48,763 nt of DNA from Candidatus Omnitrophota bacterium (GTDB taxonomy: Bacteria > Omnitrophota > Gorgyraeia > Gygaellales > Gygaellaceae), in the NCBI GenBank assembly GCA_018400015.1, contig JAGYNB010000005.1:1-48763 (forward strand), given 5' to 3'. Positions 26,325-34,193 of this stretch are shown one piece after another. How positions within the stretch are numbered: position 1 is the stretch's first letter; every line of letters begins with the position of its first letter. The position numbers and the translations under genes are program-made. Under the pieces are notes generated by a model. That model made no database searches, was not told where the DNA came from, and was given only the letters and a program-made list of their open reading frames with translations.

Positions 26325-26473
26325 GAACAAAGTTTATCCGTATTTTTATTTTCTCTTTATTTTTGGTAGGTTTTGCAAGTCTTTACGGCTGCGAAACATG
26401 GAAGGGCTTATGTCGCGATTGGCAAAACGCCCGAGAGTGGGACAGGAAAGTATTTCAGAAAAACTTCTGGTAA
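26321..26473 (+). CDS. Small lipoprotein of 50 residues, unknown function
   Basis: A GTG start overlaps the gltX stop by four bases and is preceded by AAGGAGG (26310-26316). The frame begins MRTKFIRIFIF, continues through a hydrophobic stretch and reaches LYGC, a plausible signal peptidase II lipobox with Cys at residue 24. The mature peptide has about 27 residues, is rich in charged and aromatic residues and has five Trp (ETWKGLCRDWQNAREWDRKV is its core). Short Trp-rich lipoproteins of this kind have no function I can name. Translational coupling and a lipobox make it likely real. Confidence 0.65.
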   Translation: MRTKFIRIFIFSLFLVGFASLYGCETWKGLCRDWQNAREWDRKVFQKNFW

Positions 26474-26477
26474 ATTT

Positions 26478-26552
26478 TGCCCTGTCGTCTAATTGGTAGG
26501 ACGCAAGATTCTGGATCTTGTTGTTCTGGTTCGAGTCCAGACGGGGCAGCCA
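26478..26552 (+). tRNA. tRNA-Gln (CTG)
   Basis: Acceptor TGCCCTG/CGGGGCA, anticodon stem CAAGA/TCTTG with loop TTCTGGA (anticodon CTG), T-arm TCTGG-TTCGAGT-CCAGA, discriminator G73 and encoded CCA at 26550-26552. It begins four bases after the stop of the small lipoprotein, so it probably shares the gltX transcript. Confidence 0.95.
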
Positions 26553-26600
26553 ACATTGACAACTGGTTGAAGTACCGCCAAGCGGTGCAGTGGACACAAG

Positions 26601-26630
26601 CGCCTTGCAGGCTTCTGTAAGGTGTTTTTT
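26601..26630 (+). terminator. Rho-independent terminator after tRNA-Gln
   Basis: CGCCTT-G-CAG-GCTT-CTG-T-AAGGTG forms a hairpin (six outer pairs with one G-U, one mismatch, three inner pairs, tetraloop) over 26601-26624, followed by six T at 26625-26630. It closes the gltX transcription unit. Confidence 0.8.
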
Positions 26631-26839
26631 ATTTATGGAGGGGATTGTCTTAAGGGGGTTCAAGTGGCTCATCGATGTATACATTTTAGACGTAAGAAAT
26701 ATGGGATAGCAGAAGATGAGTTAATTTTATTAAGCGATTCGGAGTTTGGATTCCGAACGTAACACAGATTGGCATATTGGTGGAAAACAAAAGTTTGTCG
26801 CGGAACCGGCGAATTTTTATTCTCAAAGCATAAAGTTTA
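26631..26839. other. Intergenic stretch before the two-component genes
   Basis: No gene is supported in the space between the terminator and the next promoter. It contains one short hairpin, TTCGGA/TCCGAA at 26738-26743 and 26752-26757. The boundary marks the change from conserved housekeeping genes to the accessory envelope island. Confidence 0.5.
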
Positions 26840-26868
26840 TTTACAAAGTTTCTTGCGTGTAATAAAAT
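26840..26868 (+). promoter_or_regulatory. Predicted promoter of the kinase/response-regulator pair
   Basis: TTTACA (26840-26845) and TAAAAT (26863-26868) are 17 bases apart. The expected start near 26875 is immediately before an ATG (26876) that opens a 16-codon frame ending at 26926, just ahead of the kinase. Confidence 0.6.
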
Positions 26869-26932
26869 ATACTTGATGATTTTTGATCCTAGAGAAGAAT
26901 TATTAACAGATGAAAAAGATCATTAAATATAA

Positions 26933-27838
26933 ATGAAAATGAGAAAGACAACGAAAAAGCACGTATCGAAAAATAAAATTCGAGATGGGGAACGAGATCG
27001 TCTCAAGAAAATAGTTCGGCGGCAGGCCAGCGAGCTCAAGACTAAAAATAAGCGGTTAAGGAATGGAGCAGATAAACAGAAGCAGTCAGAAGCGCAGATT
27101 CAGATCGATATTAAAGAGATTGCTGAACAGCGCGAGGAGCTTTTACACGTTACTAGGGTAGGAAAACTTGCGGAATTTGTTTCGTCTCTGGCTCATGAGA
27201 TCAGTCAGCCTCTTACAGCTATTCTTTCTTATGCTCAGGCAGGTCAACGTATGCTCGCAGGAAGGGAACCCAAGCTTCGGGAGATTCTTCAATACATCAT
27301 TAATGATGATCAGCGGGCGGCTGAGGTTATCCAGCGGTTACGAACACTTTTAAAGAAGAGTGTGCCTGAGATGAAATCGCTGGACATCAATACCCTTATT
27401 AATGAGACCGTTGTGCTTATTGCTACTGACGCCAGCGTAAGGAACGTTATTTTAAAAAGCGAGCTTGAGAATGATCTTCCTTTTATTCGTGGTGATCGAA
27501 TACAACTACAACAGGTTCTTCTGAATCTTATTAGTAACGGGTTTGATGCCTTGGAAAGTAGTAAGGAAAACCGTGAAATAGTGATCAGCACAAAGCGTTT
27601 AAATGCCGACACGATAAGCGTGGAAGTGAAAGATTCCGGGTGCGGAATTCCATCACGCAATATAGCTAAGCTTTTCACCCACTTTTTTACCAGTAAGCCT
27701 GATGGTTTAGGTATGGGATTGTCTATCAGTCGCTCCATTGTTGAGGCGCATGGCGGGCGATTGGATGTAAAAAATAATCCTGACCGCGGTTCGACTTTTT
27801 ATTTCACCATACCTGTTGATAAAAAGGATACCAAATGA
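26933..27838 (+). CDS. Soluble sensor histidine kinase (NtrB/FixL class)
   Basis: The 301-residue kinase has no transmembrane segment and no recognised sensor domain. Residues 1-75 are a highly charged helical or coiled-coil region. SSLAHEISQPLTAILSYAQA is the H-box (H88), QQVLLNLISNGFDAL the N-box, DSGCGIP and GLGMGLSISRS the G boxes. The HEISQPL form is typical of FixL/DctB-like kinases. It overlaps the FixJ-like partner gene by four bases, so the two are almost certainly a cognate pair. The signal must arrive through the coiled coil or a partner protein. ATG at 26939 is an alternative start. Confidence 0.9.
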   Translation: MKMRKTTKKHVSKNKIRDGERDRLKKIVRRQASELKTKNKRLRNGADKQKQSEAQIQIDIKEIAEQREELLHVTRVGKLAEFVSSLAHEISQPLTAILSYAQAGQRMLAGREPKLREILQYIINDDQRAAEVIQRLRTLLKKSVPEMKSLDINTLINETVVLIATDASVRNVILKSELENDLPFIRGDRIQLQQVLLNLISNGFDALESSKENREIVISTKRLNADTISVEVKDSGCGIPSRNIAKLFTHFFTSKPDGLGMGLSISRSIVEAHGGRLDVKNNPDRGSTFYFTIPVDKKDTK

Positions 27839-28461
27839 ACAATCGTAAGCCTGTTGTCTATGTTGTTGATGACGATGTTTCCGTGTGTAGGGCACTATCT
27901 TTATTGTTGAAATCACACGGGTTTAAGGTTCAAACGTTTACGCGCGCGATAGATTTTTTAACCTTTAAACATCCCCAGGTTCCTTCGTGCCTAGTTTTGG
28001 ATTTACGTCTGCCCAACATGAACGGACTTGCTCTACAGGAGACAATGGAATCACAAAGACAGACAATGCCGATTATTTTTATTTCAGGACATGGGGACAT
28101 TCCCAAAAGTGTGAAAGCGATGAAGGCAGGAGCTATTGATTTTCTTGCCAAGCCTTTTACTAAGAAGAAGCTACTTGATGCGATTATGCAAGCTATCTTA
28201 AAAAGTAAAGCTCAAATTAAAGAAAAAACCGAAATATCAAAAATTAAACGTCGCATTAAGACTTTGTCTCCGCGAGAACTAGAGGTTTTCAAGCTTGTAG
28301 TTAAAGGGATGATGAGTAAAAATATTGCTTTCAAGCGCGGAGTTTCTCTTCAGACGATCAAAATTCACCGTGGCCGGGTTATGCAGAAAATGCAGGCTAA
28401 AACCATGACCGAACTTATCAGTTTTGCCGAAAAGTGCGGTATTCCTTCCTCCCGGCGTTAA
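27835..28461 (+). CDS. FixJ-family response regulator (receiver + LuxR-type HTH)
   Basis: The 208-residue regulator has an acidic pocket VVDDD (12-14), phospho-acceptor D56 in LVLDLRLP, S84 and K106 in LAKPF, all present. The C-terminal LuxR/FixJ HTH is LSPRELEVFKLVVKGMMSKN to MTELISFAE (about 145-200). The FixJ group activates transcription after phosphorylation by its kinase, here the overlapping upstream gene. A nearby dyad element (28519-28544, repeated at 31858-31883) is the obvious candidate target. Confidence 0.93.
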   Translation: MNNRKPVVYVVDDDVSVCRALSLLLKSHGFKVQTFTRAIDFLTFKHPQVPSCLVLDLRLPNMNGLALQETMESQRQTMPIIFISGHGDIPKSVKAMKAGAIDFLAKPFTKKKLLDAIMQAILKSKAQIKEKTEISKIKRRIKTLSPRELEVFKLVVKGMMSKNIAFKRGVSLQTIKIHRGRVMQKMQAKTMTELISFAEKCGIPSSRR

Positions 28462-28518
28462 TTTCTCGTTAATTGTTTCAAATACAGTATTTCTAATTTT
28501 CTACACAGCAAAATCCGG

Positions 28519-28544
28519 TATTATACTAAGGTATAATTGATTTA
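28519..28544. promoter_or_regulatory. Dyad regulatory element, copy A
   Basis: TTATAC-TAAG-GTATAA is a perfect inverted repeat (28521-28536), followed by TTGATTTA. The whole 26 bases match copy B at 31858-31883 at 23 positions. TATAAT at 28532-28537 could serve as a -10, but no good -35 is visible, as expected for an activator-dependent promoter. The element ends 27 bases before the mlaE-like start. Confidence 0.65.
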
Positions 28545-28571
28545 ATGTCAGTGTTTTGCTAATAATAATCT

Positions 28572-29699
28572 ATGTTACCGGAAAATCTTATCTTTGATTA
28601 TTCAACACCAAAAATACTTCTTATTAAACTAAGCGGAGATTGGCAGATTTCCTCGGGTTTTATCTCAGTAAATGAGGTTATCTCACAACTCGTTAGTCAC
28701 CCGGATATCGTACAAATCAATTTTAGTGTTTCGCAAGATTTGAAGTGGGATAGCGGTTTGGTTGCTTTTTTACTTAAGCTCATCAGGGAGAGCGCTCAAA
28801 AGAATATTAATGTTTCTTCCGGAGGACTACCGCAGGGCGCGCAGAAATTGTTAACACTTGCCTTAAAGGTACATAAAAAAACTATTTCATCTCAAGATGT
28901 GCGCGATTCATTTCTTGAAAGATTCGGTGGGAAAGTTTTGCAAATTAGCGGAAGCTTGAGTTTAGGACTAAATTTTTTAGGGGATATTGTTGTTTCTTTT
29001 AGTCGCCTACTTAGAGGTAAATCATGTTTTCGCTGGGATGATTTTTATCTGCTGCTTAAGAGATGTGGAGTTGATACTTTCCTGCTCGTTTCTTTAATAA
29101 GTTTATTAGTAGGCATGATTCTTGCTTTTGTTGGTTCAATTCAGCTTAAAATGTTCGGGGCGCAAATTTTTATTTCTGATATAGTTGGAATCGCCATGGT
29201 GCGCGTATTGTCGGCAGTAATGACAGGTATTATTGTGTCCGGCCGTATTGGGGCGTCTTTTGCGGCGGAGCTGGGGATGATGCAGACAAACGAGGAGATT
29301 GACGCGCTTAAAACGTTAGGTATTTCTCCTGTTGAATTTTTGGTTATACCGCGTCTTCTGGCAGTAATAATTATGATGCCGGTTTTAACTATTTACGCGG
29401 ATTTTATGGGTATATTAGGCGGCTTTATTATCGGCGCGGGAATGCTTAATCTTAATCCGATAGAATATTTGCATCATACTCAAACAGCTGTGAAACTTAA
29501 TTATGTATGGATTGGGCTTATTCATAGTTTTGTTTTTGGCGTGATTATTGCAGTTGCCGGGTGTCTGCGTGGTATTAAGTGCGAACGAAATGCAGCCGGA
29601 GTGGGAGTTGCAACTACCTCGGCAGTGGTCACCGGGATAACCGGGATTGTAATTGCCACTGCGATTATAACATTAATCTGTCAGATTTTGGGAGTGTAG
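28572..29699 (+). CDS. STAS-MlaE fusion permease of a lipid-transport ABC system
   Basis: MlaE-type permeases form the membrane core of ABC systems that move phospholipids between inner and outer membranes. The 375-residue protein has an N-terminal STAS-like region (about residues 1-105, corresponding to MlaB), then the MlaE permease domain with five or six hydrophobic segments. GIIVSGRIGASFAAELGMMQ and EEIDALKTLGISPVEFLVIP are the family motifs, the latter the coupling helix. In E. coli MlaB and MlaE are separate. Fusion of the two domains at this length is common in other phyla. Confidence 0.9.
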   Translation: MLPENLIFDYSTPKILLIKLSGDWQISSGFISVNEVISQLVSHPDIVQINFSVSQDLKWDSGLVAFLLKLIRESAQKNINVSSGGLPQGAQKLLTLALKVHKKTISSQDVRDSFLERFGGKVLQISGSLSLGLNFLGDIVVSFSRLLRGKSCFRWDDFYLLLKRCGVDTFLLVSLISLLVGMILAFVGSIQLKMFGAQIFISDIVGIAMVRVLSAVMTGIIVSGRIGASFAAELGMMQTNEEIDALKTLGISPVEFLVIPRLLAVIIMMPVLTIYADFMGILGGFIIGAGMLNLNPIEYLHHTQTAVKLNYVWIGLIHSFVFGVIIAVAGCLRGIKCERNAAGVGVATTSAVVTGITGIVIATAIITLICQILGV

Positions 29700-29702
29700 C
29701 TT

Positions 29703-30461
29703 ATGGATTCAATAAATCAGCCGGTTCTCGAAGTGCAAAATCTTGATTTAAGGTATGATGATTATGTCGTGATGCGTGGTCTTAGTTTTAGCGTGAATAA
29801 AGGCGATATTTTTATTGTTATGGGAGTAAATGGATGCGGCAAGAGTACTTTACTTAAGAGTTTGATCGGCCTTATGGCGCCGACTAAGGGCAGGGTTTTA
29901 TATTATGGAAAGAGTTTTTGGGATGAAGATGAAATAGGTAAACATAATATTATGCGGTGTTTTGGGGTTCTTTATCAAAGCGGAGCGCTATGGAGCTCTT
30001 TGACAGTAGGGGAAAATATCGCACTTCCTTTACAGCTATATACAAAGTTGTCCTATCAACAGATACAGGAAATAGTAGCGCTAAAACTTTCATTAGTAGG
30101 ATTGGATGGATTTGGGGATTTTTTTCCTTCGGGAATAAGCGGGGGAATGCGTAAGCGTGCTAGTCTTGCGCGGGCAATTGCGCTCGACCCTGATATTATC
30201 TTTTTTGATGAACCTTCGGCTGGGCTTGACCCGATAAATGCGCGAAAGCTTGATGATTTGATTCTTGAGCTAAGAGATGGTTTGGGCGCTACGGTAGTTA
30301 TTATTACGCATGAACTCGCCAGTATTTTTGGCGTAGGGAATAATTCTGTGTTTCTTGATGCAGAAAGTAAAACCATGATTGCTACAGGCGACCCTAAGGT
30401 TTTGTTGGCTAATTCTAAAGATCTTAAGGTCAATCAGTTTTTAACGAGAGCCAGAACGTAA
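29703..30461 (+). CDS. mlaF: ABC transporter ATPase (MlaF type)
   Basis: The 252-residue ATPase has Walker A GVNGCGKST (41-49), a Q-loop in VLYQSGALWSSLTVGENIAL, signature SGISGGMRKRASLARAIALD, Walker B IIFFDEPSAGLDP and the switch His in ITHEL. The QSGALW form and the SGISGGM signature are typical of MlaF/Ttg2A rather than generic importers. It powers the STAS-MlaE permease encoded immediately upstream. Confidence 0.92.
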   Translation: MDSINQPVLEVQNLDLRYDDYVVMRGLSFSVNKGDIFIVMGVNGCGKSTLLKSLIGLMAPTKGRVLYYGKSFWDEDEIGKHNIMRCFGVLYQSGALWSSLTVGENIALPLQLYTKLSYQQIQEIVALKLSLVGLDGFGDFFPSGISGGMRKRASLARAIALDPDIIFFDEPSAGLDPINARKLDDLILELRDGLGATVVIITHELASIFGVGNNSVFLDAESKTMIATGDPKVLLANSKDLKVNQFLTRART

Positions 30462-30473
30462 GGAGTTTAAGCT

Positions 30474-31190
30474 ATGAGCAAAAAAGTAAATAAAACAGTG
30501 ATTGGTCTATTCGTGGTGGGGGCATTAGTGTTGCTGACAATAGGAATAGCGATTTTTGGTTCTGGGGTACTTTTTAAAAGGATAAATAAATTTGTTTTGT
30601 ACTTTGATGGTTCCGTGAAAGGTCTTTCCATAGGTGCCCCGGTTATGTTTAGGGGAGTGGGTATTGGAATTGTTAAAGATATCAGTCTTATCTATGATTC
30701 AAAAGCAGGATCTATTATGCTTCCCGTTATTGTCGAGATTGAAGAGGGCCGCATTAAGGGGACGCCTAGCTTTGGGGAATCAGATGGAACTAACAAGATG
30801 ATTGAGCTTGGCTTGCGGGGGAAGCTTGAAGTGCAGAGTTTTTTAACTGGTCAGCTTATGATCTCATTTGACTTTTATCCGGATAATCCGGTAGAACTTC
30901 GTGGCATCCTAAAACAATATCCAGAGTTGCCCACGTTGCCTATTTCTCCAGACATTTTTGAGCTTATGAATGAAATACCGATTAAAGAAATTTCGAAGAA
31001 TCTAGCTGCTACCGCCAAAGGGATTGATAGATTGGTAAATTCAAGCGATTTACAGAGAAGTCTTTACGGGTTGCGTAATACTCTTCAAGAGACGAAACAG
31101 ACGATGCGATCAATACGCTTACTTGTCGAATATCTTGAGCAGTATCCGGAAGCAATTTTAAAAGGGAAATCTGTTATTAAAGGAGAATAG
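30474..31190 (+). CDS. mlaD: MlaD-like MCE-domain protein
   Basis: The 238-residue protein has an N-terminal transmembrane anchor (about residues 9-30) and one MCE domain, seen as LYFDGSVKGLSIGAPVMFRG and IELGLRGKLEVQSFLTGQLM. A helical C-terminal region follows. MCE proteins form periplasmic hexameric rings carrying lipids between the membranes. There is only one MCE domain, so it is MlaD-like rather than PqiB/YebT-like. AAGGAG precedes the ATG. Confidence 0.9.
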   Translation: MSKKVNKTVIGLFVVGALVLLTIGIAIFGSGVLFKRINKFVLYFDGSVKGLSIGAPVMFRGVGIGIVKDISLIYDSKAGSIMLPVIVEIEEGRIKGTPSFGESDGTNKMIELGLRGKLEVQSFLTGQLMISFDFYPDNPVELRGILKQYPELPTLPISPDIFELMNEIPIKEISKNLAATAKGIDRLVNSSDLQRSLYGLRNTLQETKQTMRSIRLLVEYLEQYPEAILKGKSVIKGE

Positions 31191-31191
31191 G

Positions 31192-31833
31192 ATGAAAAAA
31201 ACCGGGATTAATTTTTTTGTTGTTATGAGCAGCGTGTGTTTTGTTTTGTTCTTAAGTGGTTGTATATCTATGTCAAGTAGTCCAACGCCGCGGTTTTATA
31301 TGCTTCATGTTGGGCATAAAAACCAGGCGAATAAAAAAATAAATATTGTTTCAAATCAGTTTATTGGCGTTGGGCCGGTTAAAATTCCGGAATATTTGAA
31401 TAGACCGCAAATTGTAACTCAAAGTAAAGAAAAAATGCTTAATTTTGCTCAATTCGATCGATGGGGGGAACCTCTTGATCTTGGGATGGTGCGTTTGATC
31501 GGAGAGGATCTATCAGTTATTTTCCCAGGAGCAAAATTTACTTTGCATCCTTGGAATTTGTCTATTCCGGTTAAATATCAGGTGGTTGTAGAAATTGTTC
31601 AATTGGATAGCGAGCTTGATAAGGATTTGTTTCTTGCCGCGCAATGGCTGGTTGTTGATGTGCAAAATATGAAAACTATGATTATAAAAAAATCAGAATT
31701 ACGGCAGCCGATCATTCCGCATACTTACTCTGGGTTAGTCAAAACGCTAAGTATGGCTTGCGCGTCATTAAGTAATGAGATCGCTGAAGCACTGGCAACG
31801 CTTGAAGCTCAGCCTACTAAAATAAAAGAGTAG
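31192..31833 (+). CDS. PqiC-like ABC-transport auxiliary lipoprotein
   Basis: The 213-residue protein starts with a lipoprotein signal peptide ending in LSGC (about C24). The mature part, with TPRFYMLHV, FIGVGPVKIPEYLNRPQIVT and FDRWGEPLDLGMVRLIGEDL, matches the PqiC/YmbA (DUF330-type) family. PqiC is an outer-membrane lipoprotein partner of the MCE protein PqiB. Here it takes the fourth position of an Mla-type operon in place of an MlaC periplasmic carrier. The operon is therefore a hybrid of Mla and Pqi parts. Confidence 0.87.
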   Translation: MKKTGINFFVVMSSVCFVLFLSGCISMSSSPTPRFYMLHVGHKNQANKKINIVSNQFIGVGPVKIPEYLNRPQIVTQSKEKMLNFAQFDRWGEPLDLGMVRLIGEDLSVIFPGAKFTLHPWNLSIPVKYQVVVEIVQLDSELDKDLFLAAQWLVVDVQNMKTMIIKKSELRQPIIPHTYSGLVKTLSMACASLSNEIAEALATLEAQPTKIKE

Positions 31834-31857
31834 GTAGCTTGTGATTTAATTACTATC

Positions 31858-31883
31858 TATTATACCTAGGTACAATTGATTTA
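31858..31883. promoter_or_regulatory. Dyad regulatory element, copy B
   Basis: TTATAC-CTAG-GTACAA followed by TTGATTTA, with the central TACCTAGGTA a perfect 10-base palindrome. It differs from copy A (28519-28544) at 3 of 26 positions. TACAAT at 31871-31876 occupies the place of TATAAT in copy A. It lies 65 bases upstream of the stand-alone receiver gene. Confidence 0.65.
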
Positions 31884-31948
31884 GTTTTTGACATTCCTAT
31901 AATAGTATTAGAAGGAAGAAAAAGCGCAATAGCAAGATAAAAAGAAAG

Positions 31949-32365
31949 ATGAAGATGTCGACAGAGAAGAAACAAATTTGCATTGTGGATGACGACGCAT
32001 CAGTATGCCGCGCGCTTAGTTTACTTTTAGATACTTACGGGTTTGCGGTGCAAACCTTTGCCTCGGCAGCTGAATTATTGAGCTTTGTTGTAGAGCACAC
32101 ACCGGAATGCCTTATTTTGGATGTACACTTAGCAGGAATGGATGGTTTTGCATTGCAGCAGAAACTTAATAGTAATGGTTTAAGAATTCCGATTATTTTT
32201 ATTTCTGCTGATAAAAATCTTAAATTTTCAAAGCGATATTTAAAAGCAGCGGGATCGGTAGGTTTCTTGCAAAAACCGTTTAATGATCAAACGTTGGTTA
32301 ATCTTATTAATATTGCGGTTGGAAAAAGCAGCCTGGATAAAACAAAGAAGGGAAAAAGTGTTTAA
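31949..32365 (+). CDS. Stand-alone response-regulator receiver domain
   Basis: The 138-residue protein is a receiver domain with no output domain: VDDDASVCRALSLLL with acidic pocket 14-16, D58 in LILDVHLAG, S86 and K109 in LQKPF. It shares with the FixJ-like regulator the VDDDxSVCRALSLLL and GFxVQTF stretches, so it is a close paralogue that has lost the HTH. It may compete for, buffer or relay phosphate from the same kinase. Start 31955 is also possible; the ribosome site is weak. Confidence 0.9.
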   Translation: MKMSTEKKQICIVDDDASVCRALSLLLDTYGFAVQTFASAAELLSFVVEHTPECLILDVHLAGMDGFALQQKLNSNGLRIPIIFISADKNLKFSKRYLKAAGSVGFLQKPFNDQTLVNLINIAVGKSSLDKTKKGKSV

Positions 32366-32471
32366 AGCGCAAAAATAAACATCTGGTTTTTCGGACAGAC
32401 AGCTATTTATTGTGTAAAGAGGTGTTATGGTGGATAGAAATAATGTAGTAAAGACTGAAAGGAGAAGGGCA

Positions 32472-33152
32472 ATGAAGGGATTTAAGTTGATTTTGATTGG
32501 AGTTTTTGGCGTTTTGTTCTTTGGTGGGTTATTGCGTGTTTATGCTTTCCCAGTGGAATCTAAAACAAAGATGCGCAGTGTTTCGGGAGAAATTGTAAGG
32601 ATTGATGTTAAGCTTGGTAAGCTGCAACTTAACAACGATGCAGATCAAGATACTAGAGGTATAACAGAGTACAGAATTAATCAGGATGAGACCCGCGTGA
32701 CTGATCCTTTGGATAAGAAGTTTCTTGTTATTAAGGATTTACGAATAGGTCAACATGTTATTGTTGAATTGATCGATAGCCATGGAGAAACGATGGTTCG
32801 AAAGATCATTGTTGACTCTATGCAGGAGCCTGTTTTGAAAGAAGTTTTTGGAGAGCTTGAGGCTATAGATGTTGTAACCGGAACGCTGGTTATCGAGCAG
32901 AAACCATTGCCTGGAGAAGAAGGGGAAGGAGATTTGTTCTATTTCGTTTTTGAGCCAAATAATATCGTTGTAATGAAAACTCCGAGTAAACAATCGGTAC
33001 GATTAGAATTAAATCCGGGTGATTTAGTGCAGGTTGAGTTCATGGTAAAAGATGGGAAGCGGCATGCACGCTCCATTATGCTGTTGAAAGCAGTCGCGGA
33101 AACTACGAGCACAACCACCACTACGACAACAAGTACAACAGTAACACGGTAA
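32472..33152 (+). CDS. Exported protein with duplicated beta domain and threonine-rich tail
   Basis: From ATG 32472 (AAAGGAGAAGGG upstream) the protein has 226 residues and starts with a signal peptide whose hydrophobic core ends near VYAFP. ATG 32427 would add 15 charged residues. Two similar halves follow: SVSGEIVRIDVKLGKLQL to MVRKIIV, and VFGELEAIDVVTGTLVI to HARSIML, each about 75-80 residues of alternating strands, reminiscent of DUF5666-like or OB-like domains. The C-terminus TTSTTTTTTTSTTVTR is low complexity, like a linker or glycosylation site. No function can be assigned. Confidence 0.72.
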   Translation: MKGFKLILIGVFGVLFFGGLLRVYAFPVESKTKMRSVSGEIVRIDVKLGKLQLNNDADQDTRGITEYRINQDETRVTDPLDKKFLVIKDLRIGQHVIVELIDSHGETMVRKIIVDSMQEPVLKEVFGELEAIDVVTGTLVIEQKPLPGEEGEGDLFYFVFEPNNIVVMKTPSKQSVRLELNPGDLVQVEFMVKDGKRHARSIMLLKAVAETTSTTTTTTTSTTVTR

Positions 33153-33179
33153 CGGGTAACAAAAAAGGAGGGTATAAGT

Positions 33180-33449
33180 ATGGAAAGTAATACTATAGGA
33201 TATCTGGTTTGGTTTCTTTTTATGGGCGGGGTGATTGGGTGGTTGGCGGGGTTGATCATTAGAGGTCGTGGTTTTGGGATTTTTGGAGATATTGTGATAG
33301 GAATTGTTGGGGCTATGCTTGGCGGGTGGATTGCCAGAGGGATGGGGTTATATACCAGTAGTTCGATAGGTGCATTCTTGGTGGCGCTTGCCGGAGCATT
33401 GGTTTTAGTGGGCCTAACGCGTTTAGTCGTAAGGCAAACGGCAGCATAG
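33180..33449 (+). CDS. GlsB/YeaQ/YmgE-family small membrane protein
   Basis: The 89-residue protein has three hydrophobic segments with glycine-rich turns: GGVIGWLAGLIIRGRGFGIF, GDIVIGIVGAMLGGWIARGM, and a C-terminal segment. This is the 'transglycosylase-associated' family, small inner-membrane proteins often induced by stress, without demonstrated enzymatic activity. An AAAGGAGG site precedes the ATG. It is the first of several short stress-type membrane genes in a row. Confidence 0.85.
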   Translation: MESNTIGYLVWFLFMGGVIGWLAGLIIRGRGFGIFGDIVIGIVGAMLGGWIARGMGLYTSSSIGAFLVALAGALVLVGLTRLVVRQTAA

Positions 33450-33524
33450 GCGGTGAGTTGTGTATAAAAGATGCGGATAGATTGTTTTTAATCGCAGAGT
33501 TACAAAAAATAGAGGAGAATTATT

Positions 33525-34106
33525 ATGGTTGATAAAACCAAAGAAGGGGTTGTCGAATCAGTAAAGAATAGTATCGTTAGTGTAATAACAGGTACAGGAG
33601 ATATCGTACAAGCAGTTGCTGATACCATATTCTCAACAGTAAGCAATCTGGTAAAAGACGCAGGGAAAACCGGAGCGGCATTAATCGAATCGGTACAGGA
33701 TATTATTAGCGCGGCTATCAGCGGGATCGTTGAAACCGGAAAGAATTTAGAGGAAGGAATAAAGGGTCTTGTCATAGGGGTGTTAAAGGGGTCAAAGTCA
33801 ATGGGGGAAGAGGCCTTGTCTTTCATTGGAGCTTTAGCCGGCAAGATTGTAAAAACTACTTTTAATGCGGGGGGTGATGTTGTAGCCGCAACTAAGGGTT
33901 TATTGAAAGGCGTTATCCATTCGGTAAAAAAGACAGGTGTTGATGCTGAAAAAGCAGTTTCTGAAGCTGCCGCCGGAGCTATTAAAGCGGCCTATGAAAT
34001 CAGTACAGAGGCAGGTGATAAAGTAAAGAATGCGGCAACAGGAACGATTGACGGGGTTAAGGTTGTTATTAAGGAGACTTTTCCAAAGAACAAAGAAAAG
34101 AAATAA
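33525..34106 (+). CDS. Amphipathic helical-repeat protein (LEA/phasin-like), unknown function
   Basis: The 193-residue protein has no signal peptide and no cysteine. It consists almost wholly of Ala, Gly, Val, Lys, Ile and Glu in helical repeats of variable length, such as VKDAGKTGAALIESVQDIIS, VETGKNLEEGIKGLVIGVL and VKKTGVDAEKAVSEAAAGAI. The pattern resembles LEA, apolipoprotein-like or phasin proteins that coat membranes or protect them under stress. AGAGGAG precedes the ATG. The family assignment rests on composition only. Confidence 0.65.
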   Translation: MVDKTKEGVVESVKNSIVSVITGTGDIVQAVADTIFSTVSNLVKDAGKTGAALIESVQDIISAAISGIVETGKNLEEGIKGLVIGVLKGSKSMGEEALSFIGALAGKIVKTTFNAGGDVVAATKGLLKGVIHSVKKTGVDAEKAVSEAAAGAIKAAYEISTEAGDKVKNAATGTIDGVKVVIKETFPKNKEKK

Positions 34107-34193
34107 TGAAACAGGGATCTTGGTCAAATAAATAGACACTGTAGAGATGTCGTTTTGGCGAAGGTTTCTAAATTTGTAATGTGGAGGTGGTGA

